The notes under the pieces: model-generated
What the model was told of the DNA's origin: nothing
Seen by the model: only the letters and a program-made list of their open reading frames with translations
Databases searched by the model: none
In this document: in pieces, positions 44,670 to 56,073 of the stretch
How positions within the stretch are numbered: position 1 is the first letter of the stretch
Layout: the number at the start of each line of letters is the position of its first letter
Origin: Verrucomicrobiaceae bacterium
Lineage (GTDB): Bacteria > Verrucomicrobiota > Verrucomicrobiia > Verrucomicrobiales > Verrucomicrobiaceae
NCBI GenBank assembly: GCA_015075365.1
Contig: JABTUN010000002.1
Span: forward strand, 1,488,001-1,552,000
Length of the DNA stretch: 64,000 bases
Direction of reading: 5' to 3'
Position numbers and translations under genes: made by a program

Positions 44670-46031
44670 ATGCCCGAGACCATCAAAGACCTCCTCCACG
44701 CCTCCGAGCCACGCAGCGGCATCCTCGCCCGCGGCTGGGTGCGTACGAAGCGCGACTCGAAAGCCTGCTCCTTCCTCGAAATCACCGACGGCTCGTGCTT
44801 CAAGGGCCTGCAAGTCGTCGTCGATGCCACGCTGCCGACCGCTGATCTGCTCCCGCGCATCCTCACCGGTGCTTCTGTCGAAGTCGTGGGCGATTTGATC
44901 GCCTCGCCCGCCGCTGGCCAGAAATGGGAAGTGCAGGCGAAGGAACTCAAACTGCTCGGTGAGGCCGATGCGACGTATCCGCTGCAAAAGAAAGGCCACA
45001 CGCCGGAATTCCTGCGCACCATCGCGCACCTGCGTCCGCGCACGAATCTCTTCGGCAGTGTCTTCCGCGTGCGCAGCAAAATGGCCTTCGCCGTGCATCG
45101 TTTCTTCCAGGAGCGCGGCTTTTTCTACGTCCACACGCCCATCATCACCAGCAGCGACTGCGAAGGCGCGGGCGAGATGTTCCAAGTGACGACGCTGAAG
45201 CCCAACACGCCCACGAAGCCCGAGCAGGACTTCTTTGGTCGTCCGACCTACCTCACCGTCAGCGGCCAGCTCCAAGGCGAGGCCTTCGCCTGCGCCCTCG
45301 GCAACATCTACACCTTCGGCCCGACCTTCCGTGCGGAGAACAGCAACACCACGCGTCACGCCGCCGAGTTCTGGATGATCGAGCCCGAAATGGCCTTTTA
45401 CGACCTTTTCGACGACATGACGCTCGCGGAGGAAAACGTGCGTTACCTCGTGCAGGCCATGTTTGACGAATGCCCGGACGAATTGGAGTTCTTCAACAAG
45501 TTCATCGACAAGGAACTCGTCGCCCGTCTTCAGCAAACCCTCGCCAAACCCTTCGAACGCATCAGCTACACCGACGCGGTCGATATTTTGCTCAAATCCG
45601 GCCGCACGTTCGAAAACCCTGTTGTCTGGGGCGAAGGCCTGCAAACCGAGCATGAGCGCTTTTTGGCCGAAGAGCACGTCAAAGGCCCCGTGACCATCTT
45701 CAACTACCCGAAAGGCATCAAACCCTTCTACATGCGCCAAAACGACGACGGCAAGACCGCCGCCGCGATGGATTTGCTCGTCCCCGGCATCGGCGAGATC
45801 GTTGGTGGCAGCCAGCGCGAGGAGCGTCTCGATATCCTCGAAGGCCTCATGGCCGCCCAGGGCCTCGAACCCGAAAACTACGCCTGGTATGCCGATCTGC
45901 GCCGCTACGGCAGCGTCCCGCACGCCGGCTACGGCCTCGGTTTCGAGCGCTTGCTCATGTTTGTCACCGGCGTGCCCAATATCCGCGATGTCATTCCCTT
46001 TGCGCGGACGCCGGGGCATGCGTCGTATTGA
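44670..46031 (+). CDS. asnS: Asparaginyl-tRNA synthetase
   Basis: 453 residues from the ATG at 44670. OB-fold anticodon-binding domain at the N-terminus (GWVRTKRDSKACSFLEI), then class II core: motif 2 region FRAENSNTTRHAAEFWMIEP and motif 3 GYGLGFERLLMFVTG, with GEIVGGSQREERLD typical of AsnRS. It charges tRNA-Asn. The small antitoxin-like gene starts 30 bp downstream. Confidence 0.97.
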   Translation: MPETIKDLLHASEPRSGILARGWVRTKRDSKACSFLEITDGSCFKGLQVVVDATLPTADLLPRILTGASVEVVGDLIASPAAGQKWEVQAKELKLLGEADATYPLQKKGHTPEFLRTIAHLRPRTNLFGSVFRVRSKMAFAVHRFFQERGFFYVHTPIITSSDCEGAGEMFQVTTLKPNTPTKPEQDFFGRPTYLTVSGQLQGEAFACALGNIYTFGPTFRAENSNTTRHAAEFWMIEPEMAFYDLFDDMTLAEENVRYLVQAMFDECPDELEFFNKFIDKELVARLQQTLAKPFERISYTDAVDILLKSGRTFENPVVWGEGLQTEHERFLAEEHVKGPVTIFNYPKGIKPFYMRQNDDGKTAAAMDLLVPGIGEIVGGSQREERLDILEGLMAAQGLEPENYAWYADLRRYGSVPHAGYGLGFERLLMFVTGVPNIRDVIPFARTPGHASY

Positions 46032-46061
46032 CCTCTAATCGCTTTCCGAATAGCATCCGTC

Positions 46062-46280
46062 ATGATCTCGCTTCAGGCCCTCCACGAACTTCCCTTGCGG
46101 GAAAAGCTCTTCGTCATGGAAGCTCTGTGGGATGATCTTTCAGCGGCCGAGGCGGACTTGGAGGTGCCAGCCTGGCAAAAGGAGGTTCTGGATGTGCGCG
46201 AAGAGGCGATTGCAGCAGGCACGGCGAAGTTCATCGAATGGGAAGACGCGAAAAAAGAGATTCTTGAGACCGTCCGATGA
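46062..46280 (+). CDS. Addiction-module antitoxin-like protein (Unstab_antitox family)
   Basis: 72 residues: LPLREKLFVMEALWDDLS and PAWQKEVLDVREEAIAAG are the hallmarks of the small antitoxin family often paired with ParE/RelE-type toxins. The TGA stop overlaps the ATG of the toxin remnant (ATGA). Since the toxin is frameshifted the antitoxin may be a neutral relic or act on a toxin elsewhere. Confidence 0.8.
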   Translation: MISLQALHELPLREKLFVMEALWDDLSAAEADLEVPAWQKEVLDVREEAIAAGTAKFIEWEDAKKEILETVR

Positions 46281-46575
46281 AGATTCAGATCCTCGATCTC
46301 GCGAAGGCCGATCCGATCGAAGGGCATCGGTTCTACGAAAAGCAGGAGGCGGGCTCGGAGACTACTTCCTGCGGAACCTGTTCGCTGACATCGACCAGCT
46401 TCAACTGACGGCTGGCATCCACCGGAAACCTTATCGCCATTTTCATCGGGCTCTCTCAAAGCGGTTTCCTTTTGCCATCTTCTACACGGTGGAAGACGAA
46501 ATGGTGAAGGTCCGTGCCGTCGTGGACTGCCGTCGCCGCCCTTCATGGATCCATCGTCACCTTCGCGGCGCATGA
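46277..46575 (+). pseudogene. Frameshifted ParE/RelE-type toxin
   Basis: The frame from the ATG at 46277 reads MKIQILDLAKADPIEGHRFY then KQEAG and goes out of frame near 46351-46354. Toxin-like sequence continues in the next frame with GDYFLRNLFADIDQLQL, HRKPYRHFHRALSKRFPFAI and RAVVDCRRRPSWI to 46575. One missing base after GGCGGG restores a full-length protein of about 99 residues. Natural inactivation, sequencing error or a slippage site remain possible. Confidence 0.75.
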
Positions 46576-46644
46576 ATTGGCATCCTTGCCGCGGATCTTT
46601 GGAATTCGTTGCCGGAACCTCATCTTGCGGCTCGTTTTCACCAA

Positions 46645-47493
46645 ATGCTTTCCCGTCTTTTAGCACTCGCCCTCTGCCTCTGGCCCTGCGTCACGCACGC
46701 CCAGACCGGCCTCAAGCTCCAGCTCGTCTCCGAGCAGTCGGCCGTCGTGCCGGGGAAGCCTTTCACCGTGGGGCTTTGGATCGAGCATGAGCGCGGCTGG
46801 CATACCTACTGGCGGCATCCCGGCATCGTCGGAGTGCCCACGCAGATCCTGTGGAAGCTGCCAGCAGGCTGGAAGGCCGGGCCGCTGGTCTTCCCGGAGC
46901 CGGAGCGCACGCTGATGTTCCAGATCAAGGCGCAGGGCTTTGATCGTGATGTGATGCTGCGCACCGAGATCACCCCGCCGGCGGGTTTGAGGCCAGGGCA
47001 GCAGGTCACGCTGACCGGAAAGGCCGTGTGGATGTGCTGCGCCGACTCCTGCCATCCCGGGGCGATGGATTTGAGCCTCACCCTGCCCGTGGCGGCCACG
47101 GCGGACCTTAACGACCGCTGGCACCGCCTGCTGGAGCTGGAGCGCGCCCGTGCCGAACGTGGCAGCGATGCCTGGAAGGCGGAGGCGGTCGAAAAGGGCA
47201 CGCAGATCACGCTCACGCTGCGTCCGGCGGCCCCGCAGGCGCGTCTGCGTTCCAGCCAGCGCGACGCGGAAAAAATCATCGTCTTCACCGAGGATGGCTG
47301 GTTCGACACTGACAAGCCGCAGCTCATCACCCTGCATTCGGATGGCACGCTGACCATCCAGCTCACGCGGGCGGAGACTTACCTCGGCGGATCACCACCC
47401 CGCACGCTCCGCTGCGTCCTCCGTCATGAGGGCGGCTGGGAGCGCGGGCAGTCGTGGCGCTGCCTGCAGATCGCCCCGCGCATCCAACGGTGA
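46645..47493 (+). CDS. Exported DsbD N-terminal-domain-like protein
   Basis: 282 residues from the ATG at 46645 with signal peptide MLSRLLALALCLWPCVTHA. The body has GWHTYWRHPGIVGVPTQILW and a CC-x3-C group in VWMCCADSCHPGAMDLSLT, the pattern of the periplasmic DsbD/ScsB-like domain of thiol-disulfide systems. The membrane and thioredoxin domains of DsbD are absent, so this is a stand-alone domain; redox activity is possible but not shown. Confidence 0.72.
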   Translation: MLSRLLALALCLWPCVTHAQTGLKLQLVSEQSAVVPGKPFTVGLWIEHERGWHTYWRHPGIVGVPTQILWKLPAGWKAGPLVFPEPERTLMFQIKAQGFDRDVMLRTEITPPAGLRPGQQVTLTGKAVWMCCADSCHPGAMDLSLTLPVAATADLNDRWHRLLELERARAERGSDAWKAEAVEKGTQITLTLRPAAPQARLRSSQRDAEKIIVFTEDGWFDTDKPQLITLHSDGTLTIQLTRAETYLGGSPPRTLRCVLRHEGGWERGQSWRCLQIAPRIQR

Positions 47494-47564
47494 ATCCGCC
47501 GCCGGAAACGCCAAAATTTTCATGTGCCGGACGCCGGTTTGATGTACGCTGGCCCTCCCAACGC

Positions 47565-48512
47565 ATGAATTTGTGGAGACCCATCCTCACCGCCGCCTGC
47601 CTGCTCGCCGGAGTCTTTTTGGGTGCCTGCAAATCCACCCCGCCCGCTGAAACACCCGCGGCGGACTCCCAAGCCACGCCCAAGGACGACGCGGCCAAAA
47701 AGGATGACAAACCGGCAGACACCGGCGAGCCACCCGTGGACGTGAGCTTCCTGCTCTCGATGAGCTTCAACGAGGCAAAAACGCTCAGCGCGCAGACCAT
47801 CGAGGTGGCGCCGTTTTACAAGATCGCCGCTGATCAGATCGAAGTCACCCGCACCCATGCGGACGGCACGCCGCGCCGCGTGCGCGCCAAGGGGCGCGTG
47901 TTCATCGAAATGAACTACCTGGAGCCCGCCAAGGCGCTGTGCCAGGAGCTGCTCGTCAGCGAGGACGAGGTCATCCTGCGCGGCAAGCCCGTGCTCCAGC
48001 GCGGTGGCAGCACGCTGGAGGGCATCGAGGACTACACGGTCTTTTACATGTTCGGCACGCGCCTGCGCGCCATCGGCGCGCACCGCCTTACCAATGTGGG
48101 GCAGCTCATGACCGGGCCTGACGGCCTGCCGCTGCCCATGCTCGGCGCCTGGACGGACGCGCCGAATCCTCTCCTCCCTCCGCTGACCGAGAGCGCCGTG
48201 CCGGACAACATCCGCGCCGAGCTCATGCGCGCCGCCGAGGCCGAGATGCTCCACCAGCAGACCCGCGCCCACTTCGGCCCCGCTGAAGCAACCCCGCCCA
48301 AGACGGGGGAACCTGCCAAACTCGAGAAAAAGGAACTCGAGCCCATCCCCAACGCGCCGTCCAAATCGAAAACCAAAAGCAGCCAGCCTGCCCCGGGCCC
48401 AGAACCCGCGGCTCCAGTGAAGAAAGGCCTCTTCTCGCGCCTCTTTGGCAACAAACCACCCGAAACACCCCCGGCACCCGCTCCAGCGCCTTCAAAAGCC
48501 AAAAAGCGGTGA
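47565..48512 (+). CDS. Lipoprotein of unknown function
   Basis: 315 residues from the ATG at 47565. A lipoprotein signal with lipobox-like LAGVFLGAC (Cys22) is followed by an acidic/Ala linker. The core (about 60-230) has VDVSFLLSMSFNEAKTLS, RVRAKGRVFIEMNYLEP and EDYTVFYMFGTRLRAIG, reminiscent of LptA/LptC-like or OstA-type strands but not assignable. The C-terminal 90 residues are Pro/Lys-rich, suggesting an extended, envelope-exposed tail. Confidence 0.65.
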   Translation: MNLWRPILTAACLLAGVFLGACKSTPPAETPAADSQATPKDDAAKKDDKPADTGEPPVDVSFLLSMSFNEAKTLSAQTIEVAPFYKIAADQIEVTRTHADGTPRRVRAKGRVFIEMNYLEPAKALCQELLVSEDEVILRGKPVLQRGGSTLEGIEDYTVFYMFGTRLRAIGAHRLTNVGQLMTGPDGLPLPMLGAWTDAPNPLLPPLTESAVPDNIRAELMRAAEAEMLHQQTRAHFGPAEATPPKTGEPAKLEKKELEPIPNAPSKSKTKSSQPAPGPEPAAPVKKGLFSRLFGNKPPETPPAPAPAPSKAKKR

Positions 48513-48565
48513 CTCCTGACTTCTCATTTCTCACTTTCAACTCCTCCCATTTCACCGCTCCCGCC

Positions 48566-50047
<1,482 letters not shown>

Positions 50048-50128
50048 CGATGGCCGGAATGCGCATGGATGCACCTCGAACCTGAGCCTGGTATAAGGAC
50101 GTGCCGTGCGCGCGCCCAGGCATCAGGT

Positions 50129-52951
50129 TCAATGTGCCTGAAGCCAGTTCGAGCCGGTGCCGGCCTCGACTTCGGCGCTGATGCCGTGGGGGAGCTGCAG
50201 GGCGTTCTTCATGGCATCGACGATGATGGCGCGGGCTTGTTCGGCTTCGCTTGCGGGCATTTCGAAGAGGAGTTCGTCATGCACCTGGAGGAGCATGCGG
50301 GCTTGAAGACCTGCTTTCGTCAACGCGGCATCGACGTGGATCATGGCGAGCTTGATCATGTCGGCGGCGGTGCCTTGGATGGGCGTGTTCATGGCCACAC
50401 GCTCGGCCTGGCCTCGCACGGTGGCGTTGGCGCTGGTGATGTCGCGGATGCTGCGGCGGCGCTTCGTGAGGGTCTCGACGTAGCCGTGCTTCTTCGCTTC
50501 GGCGACGATTTGATCCATGAAGCGCTTGATGCCGGGGAACTGCTTGAAGTAGTTCTCGATGATCGTGGCGGCCTCGGTGCGTGGAATGCCAAGACGTTGG
50601 CTCAAGCCGAAGGCGCTGATGCCGTAAATGATGCCGAAATTGACCATCTTCGCCGTGCGGCGCATCTCGGGCAGCACGCCGTCGAGTTCGACGCCGTAAA
50701 CACGTGCGGCGGTGGCTTGGTGAATGTCGTGACCTTGGGCGAAGGCCTCGATCATCGCGGCATCACCGCTGAGGGCGGCCATGACGCGGAGTTCGATTTG
50801 TGAGTAGTCGGCGCTCATCAAGATCCAGCCTTCCTCGCCAGGAACGAAGGCTTTGCGAATCTCGCGGCCGAGATCACTGCGAATCGGGATGTTTTGAAGG
50901 TTCGGATTGCTGCTCGCCATGCGGCCGGTGGCGGCCATGAGCTGGTGGAAGGTGGTGTGGACACGGCCGGTGACCTTGGAAACGGCGTGCGGCAGCGCTT
51001 CGACGTAGGTGCTGTTGAGTTTCGTGACCTCGCGGTAGTCGAGGATGTCCTGAATGATGGGATGCAGGCCGAGGAGCGACTGCAGGACCTGCTCGTTGGT
51101 TTGATACTGGCCGGTGGCGGTCTTCTTCGGCTTGTCGATGAGCTTGAGGCGGTCAAACAGCACTTCGCCGAGCTGTTTGGGACTGTTGAGGTTGAAGGGA
51201 CCACCGGCATTCTCCTGGATGCGCTTTTGCAGCTCCTGGGCCTTCTTTTCGAGTTCGATGCCGTATTCGCGCAGTGCCTGCACGTCGATCTTCACGCCGA
51301 AGTTCTCCATCTTCGTGAGCACGGGCAGCAGGGGCGATTCGATGTCGGTGAAGACGTAGCTCTGCTCCTTCAACTCGGGACGCATCTTCGCGGCGAGCTG
51401 CCAGGTCACGTCCGCATCCTCGGCGGCGTAGTCAGCGACTTTTTGCGCATCCTGCGCGGCGACATCGGCCATGGTGGCCTGGCTGAAGAGATCATCCTTC
51501 TCGGTGCCGATGAGGCTGGTGATCGGCACGGGTGTGTAGCGCAGATACGTCTCCGAGAGGTAATTCATGCCATGACGCTGATCGGGGTCGATGAGCGAGT
51601 GGGCGAGCATCGTGTCGAAGAACGGCCCGCGGACCTCGATGCCGTGCGCGAGCAGCACGCTGAGGTCGAACTTGAGGTTGTGGCCGATTTTTTCAGTCCC
51701 GTCGCGGGTCAGCAGGTCGCGGAATTCGTCGAGCACAGCCTTCGCGGCGGCTTTTTCGCGCGGGAAGTGCACGAACCAGCCTTCGTGAGCTTTCCATGAA
51801 AACGCGATGCCGACGATCTGCGTGTCGCGCGGATCGAGTCCGGTCGTTTCGAGGTCGAAGCAGTAGCTTTGTTGCTCGGCGAGCAACTGGAGCAGTTTTT
51901 GACGTTCTTCGGCGGTTTGGACGAGATGATAGGTGTGCGGCGTGTCGGCGATGGTGGTGAGTTTCGCGGCGGCCGGGGAGGAAAAGAGATCGTCGGGCGA
52001 GGAAGCGGACGATTCGAACAGGTTGGAAACCTGTTCCACTTTCTCAGCCGCCGCTTTGCGACCGCGACCGGCCTTGAAGTCGTCGCCGAAGAGACGGCGG
52101 CCGAGGGCGTTGAACTCGAACTCGGTGAGGAAAGCCTTCAGCGCCTCGTCGTCGTGTGGTTTGACGACGAGATCGGCGAGTTGCACGTCGAAAGGGGCGT
52201 CGTGCATGATCGTGGCGAGCTTCTTGGAGAGAATGGCGTCCTCGCGGCTGGCTTCGAGCTTCTCCTTCTGCTTGCCCTTGAGCTGGTCGAGGTTAGCGAG
52301 GAGGTTCTCGACGCTGCCAAACTGCTGGATGAGCGCGGTGGCGGTCTTTTCGCCAAAACCTTTGACGCCGGGGATGTTGTCCACCGCGTCGCCCATGAGC
52401 GCGAGGATGTCGATGACCTGCGAAGGGCGCTCGATGCCCCAGCGCTCGCAGACTTCCTTCACACCGAGGATCTCCACGTCGCTGCCCTGGCGGCCAGGCT
52501 TGTAGATTTTGACGTGCTCGGTGACGAGCTGGCCGAAGTCCTTGTCCGGCGTGACCATGAAGGTTTCCATGCCCGCCTTGTCCGCCAGTGAGGCCATGAT
52601 GCCGATGATGTCATCCGCCTCGTAGCCGTCGCGCTCGAGCAGCGGCACGTTCATCGCGGCCAGCAGGCGTTTCACATTCGGGATCGCCATGGCGATATCC
52701 TCGGGGATCTCCTCGCGCTGCGCCTTGTAGTCCGGGAACATCTCATGACGCGGCGTGGGCGCGGAGGTGTCGATGGCCACGGCAAGGTGCGTGGGCTTCT
52801 GATTGTGCAGGATGTCCAGCAGCGTGTTCGCAAAGCCGTAGAGCGCGGAGGTGTTCACGCCATCGCTCGTGCGGATGGGGTTTTTGATGAAGGCGAAATG
52901 CGCGCGGTAGATCAGCGCCATCGCGTCGAGGAGGAAAAGCCGGTCGGACAT
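50129..52951 (-). CDS. polA: DNA polymerase I
   Basis: 940 residues from the ATG at 52951. 5'-3' exonuclease domain at the N-terminus (MSDRLFLLDAMALIYRAHFA, VDNIPGVKGFGEKTA); 3'-5' proofreading domain from about 375 with intact FDLETTGLDP; polymerase domain with motif A SADYSQIELRV, motif B RRTAKMVNFGIIYGIS and motif C LLQVHDELLFE. All three activities appear intact. It fills gaps in repair and Okazaki fragment processing. A divergent gene starts about 80 bp upstream. Confidence 0.97.
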   Translation of the reverse strand: MSDRLFLLDAMALIYRAHFAFIKNPIRTSDGVNTSALYGFANTLLDILHNQKPTHLAVAIDTSAPTPRHEMFPDYKAQREEIPEDIAMAIPNVKRLLAAMNVPLLERDGYEADDIIGIMASLADKAGMETFMVTPDKDFGQLVTEHVKIYKPGRQGSDVEILGVKEVCERWGIERPSQVIDILALMGDAVDNIPGVKGFGEKTATALIQQFGSVENLLANLDQLKGKQKEKLEASREDAILSKKLATIMHDAPFDVQLADLVVKPHDDEALKAFLTEFEFNALGRRLFGDDFKAGRGRKAAAEKVEQVSNLFESSASSPDDLFSSPAAAKLTTIADTPHTYHLVQTAEERQKLLQLLAEQQSYCFDLETTGLDPRDTQIVGIAFSWKAHEGWFVHFPREKAAAKAVLDEFRDLLTRDGTEKIGHNLKFDLSVLLAHGIEVRGPFFDTMLAHSLIDPDQRHGMNYLSETYLRYTPVPITSLIGTEKDDLFSQATMADVAAQDAQKVADYAAEDADVTWQLAAKMRPELKEQSYVFTDIESPLLPVLTKMENFGVKIDVQALREYGIELEKKAQELQKRIQENAGGPFNLNSPKQLGEVLFDRLKLIDKPKKTATGQYQTNEQVLQSLLGLHPIIQDILDYREVTKLNSTYVEALPHAVSKVTGRVHTTFHQLMAATGRMASSNPNLQNIPIRSDLGREIRKAFVPGEEGWILMSADYSQIELRVMAALSGDAAMIEAFAQGHDIHQATAARVYGVELDGVLPEMRRTAKMVNFGIIYGISAFGLSQRLGIPRTEAATIIENYFKQFPGIKRFMDQIVAEAKKHGYVETLTKRRRSIRDITSANATVRGQAERVAMNTPIQGTAADMIKLAMIHVDAALTKAGLQARMLLQVHDELLFEMPASEAEQARAIIVDAMKNALQLPHGISAEVEAGTGSNWLQAH

Positions 52952-53032
52952 GTGACCGCAAGGGTAGGCGGGCGGGCAGCGGGCGCAAACGCGGTGTAAG
53001 AGCCCTGCTTTCGTGTTCTTATTCTCTCCCGC

Positions 53033-54445
53033 ATGAATTTGATCCAACAAGAGAACGCCAAAGCCGGCTCGAACGACTGGCAGCTCACGCGCATGCGGCT
53101 CGACAGCAGCGGCTATCGCTGCCCGATCATCGAGGGCTACTGCTCACGGCAGTCGGTGAAGGCGGGCGAGACGCTGGATTTCTTCGTCAGCGCGAAGCCG
53201 GCGGCGCGGTTCAAGATCGAAATCTTCCGCACCGGCTGCTATGGTGGCAAAGGCGCGCGCTTGATGACCGAGTTGGGGCCCTTTGATGCCCAGGAGCAGC
53301 CCACGCCACCGGTGGGTGAGAAGCGCCTGCGCGAGTGCCGCTGGACGAAATCCGCGTCGATCACGATTCCGGCCGATTGGATCAGCGGCGTGTATCTCGG
53401 CAGGCTGACGACGCTGCCGAAGTCGCCTGACGAGCCCTACTGGCAAAGCTACGTCGTTTTCATCGTCACGGACGACCGTCCGGCGGACATCCTGTTTCAA
53501 TGCAGCGACAACACATGGCAGGCCTACAACAGATGGCCGGACAATTACTCGCTCTACACCGACCCGAAGGGCAACCAGGGGCCGTGGTCGGATGTGAGCT
53601 TCGACCGTCCGTATGCAAAGTATGCGCAGATCTATGAGAACCCGCAGTCGGTCGGCAGCGGCGAGTGGCTGTGCTTTGAATTTCCCGCCGCCTTCTGGCT
53701 GGAGCAGCAGGGCTATGACGTGACCTACTGCTCCAACGCCGACATGATCACACCGGATCACGGTTTGAAGTGCAAATCCTTCATCAGCATCGGCCACGAC
53801 GAGTATTGGGACCTGCGGCAGTATCAAAGCGTGGAGAAGATGAAGGACGCTGGCGTGAACCTGCTCTTCCTCTCCGGGAACTCAGTGTGCTGGGTGACTC
53901 CCTTTTCACCAAACGCCGATGGCGTGCCCAACCGCCGCATCTTCCGCGGCGGGCCGTATGGCGGCGACTACAAGTATGCCGTGGATCGCGAGAAAGACCA
54001 CGGCCCTTACCCGCATCGCGGCCCGGACGAAGGCTACCTCATGGGCGTGCGCAACATCGACCCCGTGAACGGCGGCGGTGACTGGGTCTGCACGAAGCCG
54101 GAGCACTGGATCTTTGAAGGCACCGGCATGAAGGCCGGCGACAAGATTCCCGGCATGATCGGCTGGGAATACCACGGCGACCCGCCGAAGGACCTGCCCG
54201 GACTCGAGGTCGTGGCCGCAGGCACCGCCTTCCAAGGCGGAAGCCGGCCGCAGCAATGGCAGGCGGTCGTTTTTGATGGCCCGAAGGGCAATTTCATCTT
54301 CAACGCCTCGACCATCTGGTGGGCTCAGGGCCTCAGCAAGCCGCCCGGCCACATGCCCGTGTGGAGCCACTACTCGCGACCTCACGGCACGGACAAGCGC
54401 GTTCAAAGGATCACGGAGAACCTGCTGAAGCGCGCGCTGCGCTGA
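53033..54445 (+). CDS. N,N-dimethylformamidase beta-subunit-like protein
   Basis: 470 residues without signal peptide. It matches the DMFase large-subunit C-terminal domain family: EGYCSRQSVKAGETLDFFVS, FRTGCYGGKGARLM, VTDDRPADILFQCSDNTWQAY, SIGHDEYWDLRQ. The true enzyme has alpha and beta subunits and an iron site; no small subunit gene is adjacent. Hydrolysis of an amide is therefore only suggested by similarity. The gene converges on the hydrolase with stops 6 bp apart. Confidence 0.8.
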   Translation: MNLIQQENAKAGSNDWQLTRMRLDSSGYRCPIIEGYCSRQSVKAGETLDFFVSAKPAARFKIEIFRTGCYGGKGARLMTELGPFDAQEQPTPPVGEKRLRECRWTKSASITIPADWISGVYLGRLTTLPKSPDEPYWQSYVVFIVTDDRPADILFQCSDNTWQAYNRWPDNYSLYTDPKGNQGPWSDVSFDRPYAKYAQIYENPQSVGSGEWLCFEFPAAFWLEQQGYDVTYCSNADMITPDHGLKCKSFISIGHDEYWDLRQYQSVEKMKDAGVNLLFLSGNSVCWVTPFSPNADGVPNRRIFRGGPYGGDYKYAVDREKDHGPYPHRGPDEGYLMGVRNIDPVNGGGDWVCTKPEHWIFEGTGMKAGDKIPGMIGWEYHGDPPKDLPGLEVVAAGTAFQGGSRPQQWQAVVFDGPKGNFIFNASTIWWAQGLSKPPGHMPVWSHYSRPHGTDKRVQRITENLLKRALR

Positions 54446-54451
54446 CACGGT

Positions 54452-55768
54452 TCAATTCGAGCGCAAACCGGCTGTGTTCACCGTGATGACGCGATAGCTG
54501 TGCTTCTTGCCGGCCTCCGCGTCCGTGTCCGTGAAGGACATCGGCACGAGCGGATTTGCCGGCGTGTCACTGTATTGCAGGCCCTGGAAGATGGGGCGTC
54601 CGAAGGGATTCTTCGGCTGCCCGGGCACGGTGGCGATCTCCTTGCCATCACGCTCAATGATGAAGTGCGCGATGCCGCTCTCCAGATCGGCCTCGGCCTC
54701 CCAGGAGAGCTGCGGCCCCTTCACGCGCAGGTTGCCGGGCGCGGGCGGAGGCGTGGTGTCGGGGATCGCGGTGTCCTTCACATAATGCATCCATGCCTTT
54801 GCCACGGCCTCATTCGGCAGCCAGACGGCCTTGCTGGAATCGCCGCCGAATGTGGCGGCGGCAGCAGCCTCGGTGCCTAGCAGCGGCGCGAGCCATGCAT
54901 GCTCCAGCGGCATCGGTTGGAGCGGCGCGCCCGCCTTTTCCGGAAGACGCGCCGCGAGGCAGGCATCGAGCCAGGCAATGGCCATGTAGCGCTGGTTGCC
55001 GCACTCGTGGGAGGTGAGCGGATCGACGGCGACGCCGATGAGCGCCCCCTTGCCACGCATGGCGTTGAAGAAGGCCTCGTTCGCGGGCCACACACCGGCA
55101 AAGCGGCCTTCCTTGACCGTGACCCCTTCCTTCGTGCCGGGATTGCACATGACGGGCACGCTCAACGCCGCGTCGGGAATGGTGTGCGGTTTGATGGTCG
55201 TGCGCTTTTCATCCGCGGTGAGCAGCGGCACGCCGCTGCGCAGCCATGCGGCGGCGACGCGCTCTGGATGCGTCAGGACGATGCCCCCGGCCCAGTGCCC
55301 GCCGCCGCTGTGGCCCCACAGTGCCCACGGCACCTTGGAAAGCTCCGGGTGCCCGCTTTTCGCACCGAGATCGACGAGGCACTTCTGGAAGGCCGCGCCG
55401 GAGCCGTTGCGCGGATCACACCACATCTGGCAGTCGGCCTTCTCCGGCTGCTCGTAGCTCGGCGAGAGGAGCGCGCAGGCATGCTTCTTCGCCAGAGCCT
55501 GCCAGTGCAGGTCAAAAGCGCCGGTGAGGCCGGATTTGCACGAGCCCTCACCACAACCGTGCTGATGCACGATGACGCCGCGCAGTTCCTTCACGCCCGG
55601 GGGCATCCAGATCGTGTAATTCACGGGGAAGATCAGCTCCCCCGCCGCCCCGGCCTCATAGCGCACGCGGTAGTAGGGCGGCTCCGCGGGCGGAAAGACA
55701 TCGTACGGGGCGTTCTGGGCGGGGAGGGACGTGGAGACGAGGGCAAGGAGGATGCAGAACTGGCGCAT
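54452..55768 (-). CDS. Exported alpha/beta-hydrolase with fibronectin-III-like tail
   Basis: 438 residues from the ATG at 55768 with signal peptide MRQFCILLALVSTSLPA. The hydrolase core has GVIVHQHGCGEGSCKSG (oxyanion region) and GHSGGGHWAGG (nucleophile elbow). After a Pro-rich hinge (DTTPPPAPGNL) a fibronectin-III-like domain extends from about 352 to the end (LSWEAEADLESGIAHFIIER). Substrate unknown; several Cys pairs suggest disulfides. Confidence 0.75.
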   Translation of the reverse strand: MRQFCILLALVSTSLPAQNAPYDVFPPAEPPYYRVRYEAGAAGELIFPVNYTIWMPPGVKELRGVIVHQHGCGEGSCKSGLTGAFDLHWQALAKKHACALLSPSYEQPEKADCQMWCDPRNGSGAAFQKCLVDLGAKSGHPELSKVPWALWGHSGGGHWAGGIVLTHPERVAAAWLRSGVPLLTADEKRTTIKPHTIPDAALSVPVMCNPGTKEGVTVKEGRFAGVWPANEAFFNAMRGKGALIGVAVDPLTSHECGNQRYMAIAWLDACLAARLPEKAGAPLQPMPLEHAWLAPLLGTEAAAAATFGGDSSKAVWLPNEAVAKAWMHYVKDTAIPDTTPPPAPGNLRVKGPQLSWEAEADLESGIAHFIIERDGKEIATVPGQPKNPFGRPIFQGLQYSDTPANPLVPMSFTDTDAEAGKKHSYRVITVNTAGLRSN

Positions 55769-56073
55769 GGCCTGAATCAGGGCCGCAAACGAGGCATTGC
55801 AAGCCGCGGGATCACAACGCAGGCGAAGGTGATGGCACCACCGCCCGGATGTGTCGCAGCAAGGCCTCGAGCACAACACCGGTGCGGGCATGCGCTGCCT
55901 GCTCTCATCTCCAGGCAGCCATCGTGAGCACGACATCGCGCTCGATTTCAGATCATTCTGTCAGGTGCCCTGACTCCATTCCTCCCGCCACGCTTCCGGG
56001 GTGGCAAAGACTTCATTCCACTGGCCCGCGCTGGCATGAGTGGTAGAGAGACACCTCCACCACACTTCCAACC
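55769..56073. other. Intergenic region between divergent genes
   Basis: 305 bp. No complete gene. On the minus strand 55961-56038 encodes a peptide-like stretch ending QWNEVFATPEAWREEWSQGT before a stop, which may be the tail of a lost gene. Promoters for the two flanking divergent genes should be here; none could be read with confidence. Confidence 0.35.

Noticed and set aside
55961..56038. Short peptide-like stretch on the minus strand
   Set aside because: Too short to call a gene; could be a remnant, mentioned only in the intergenic entry.
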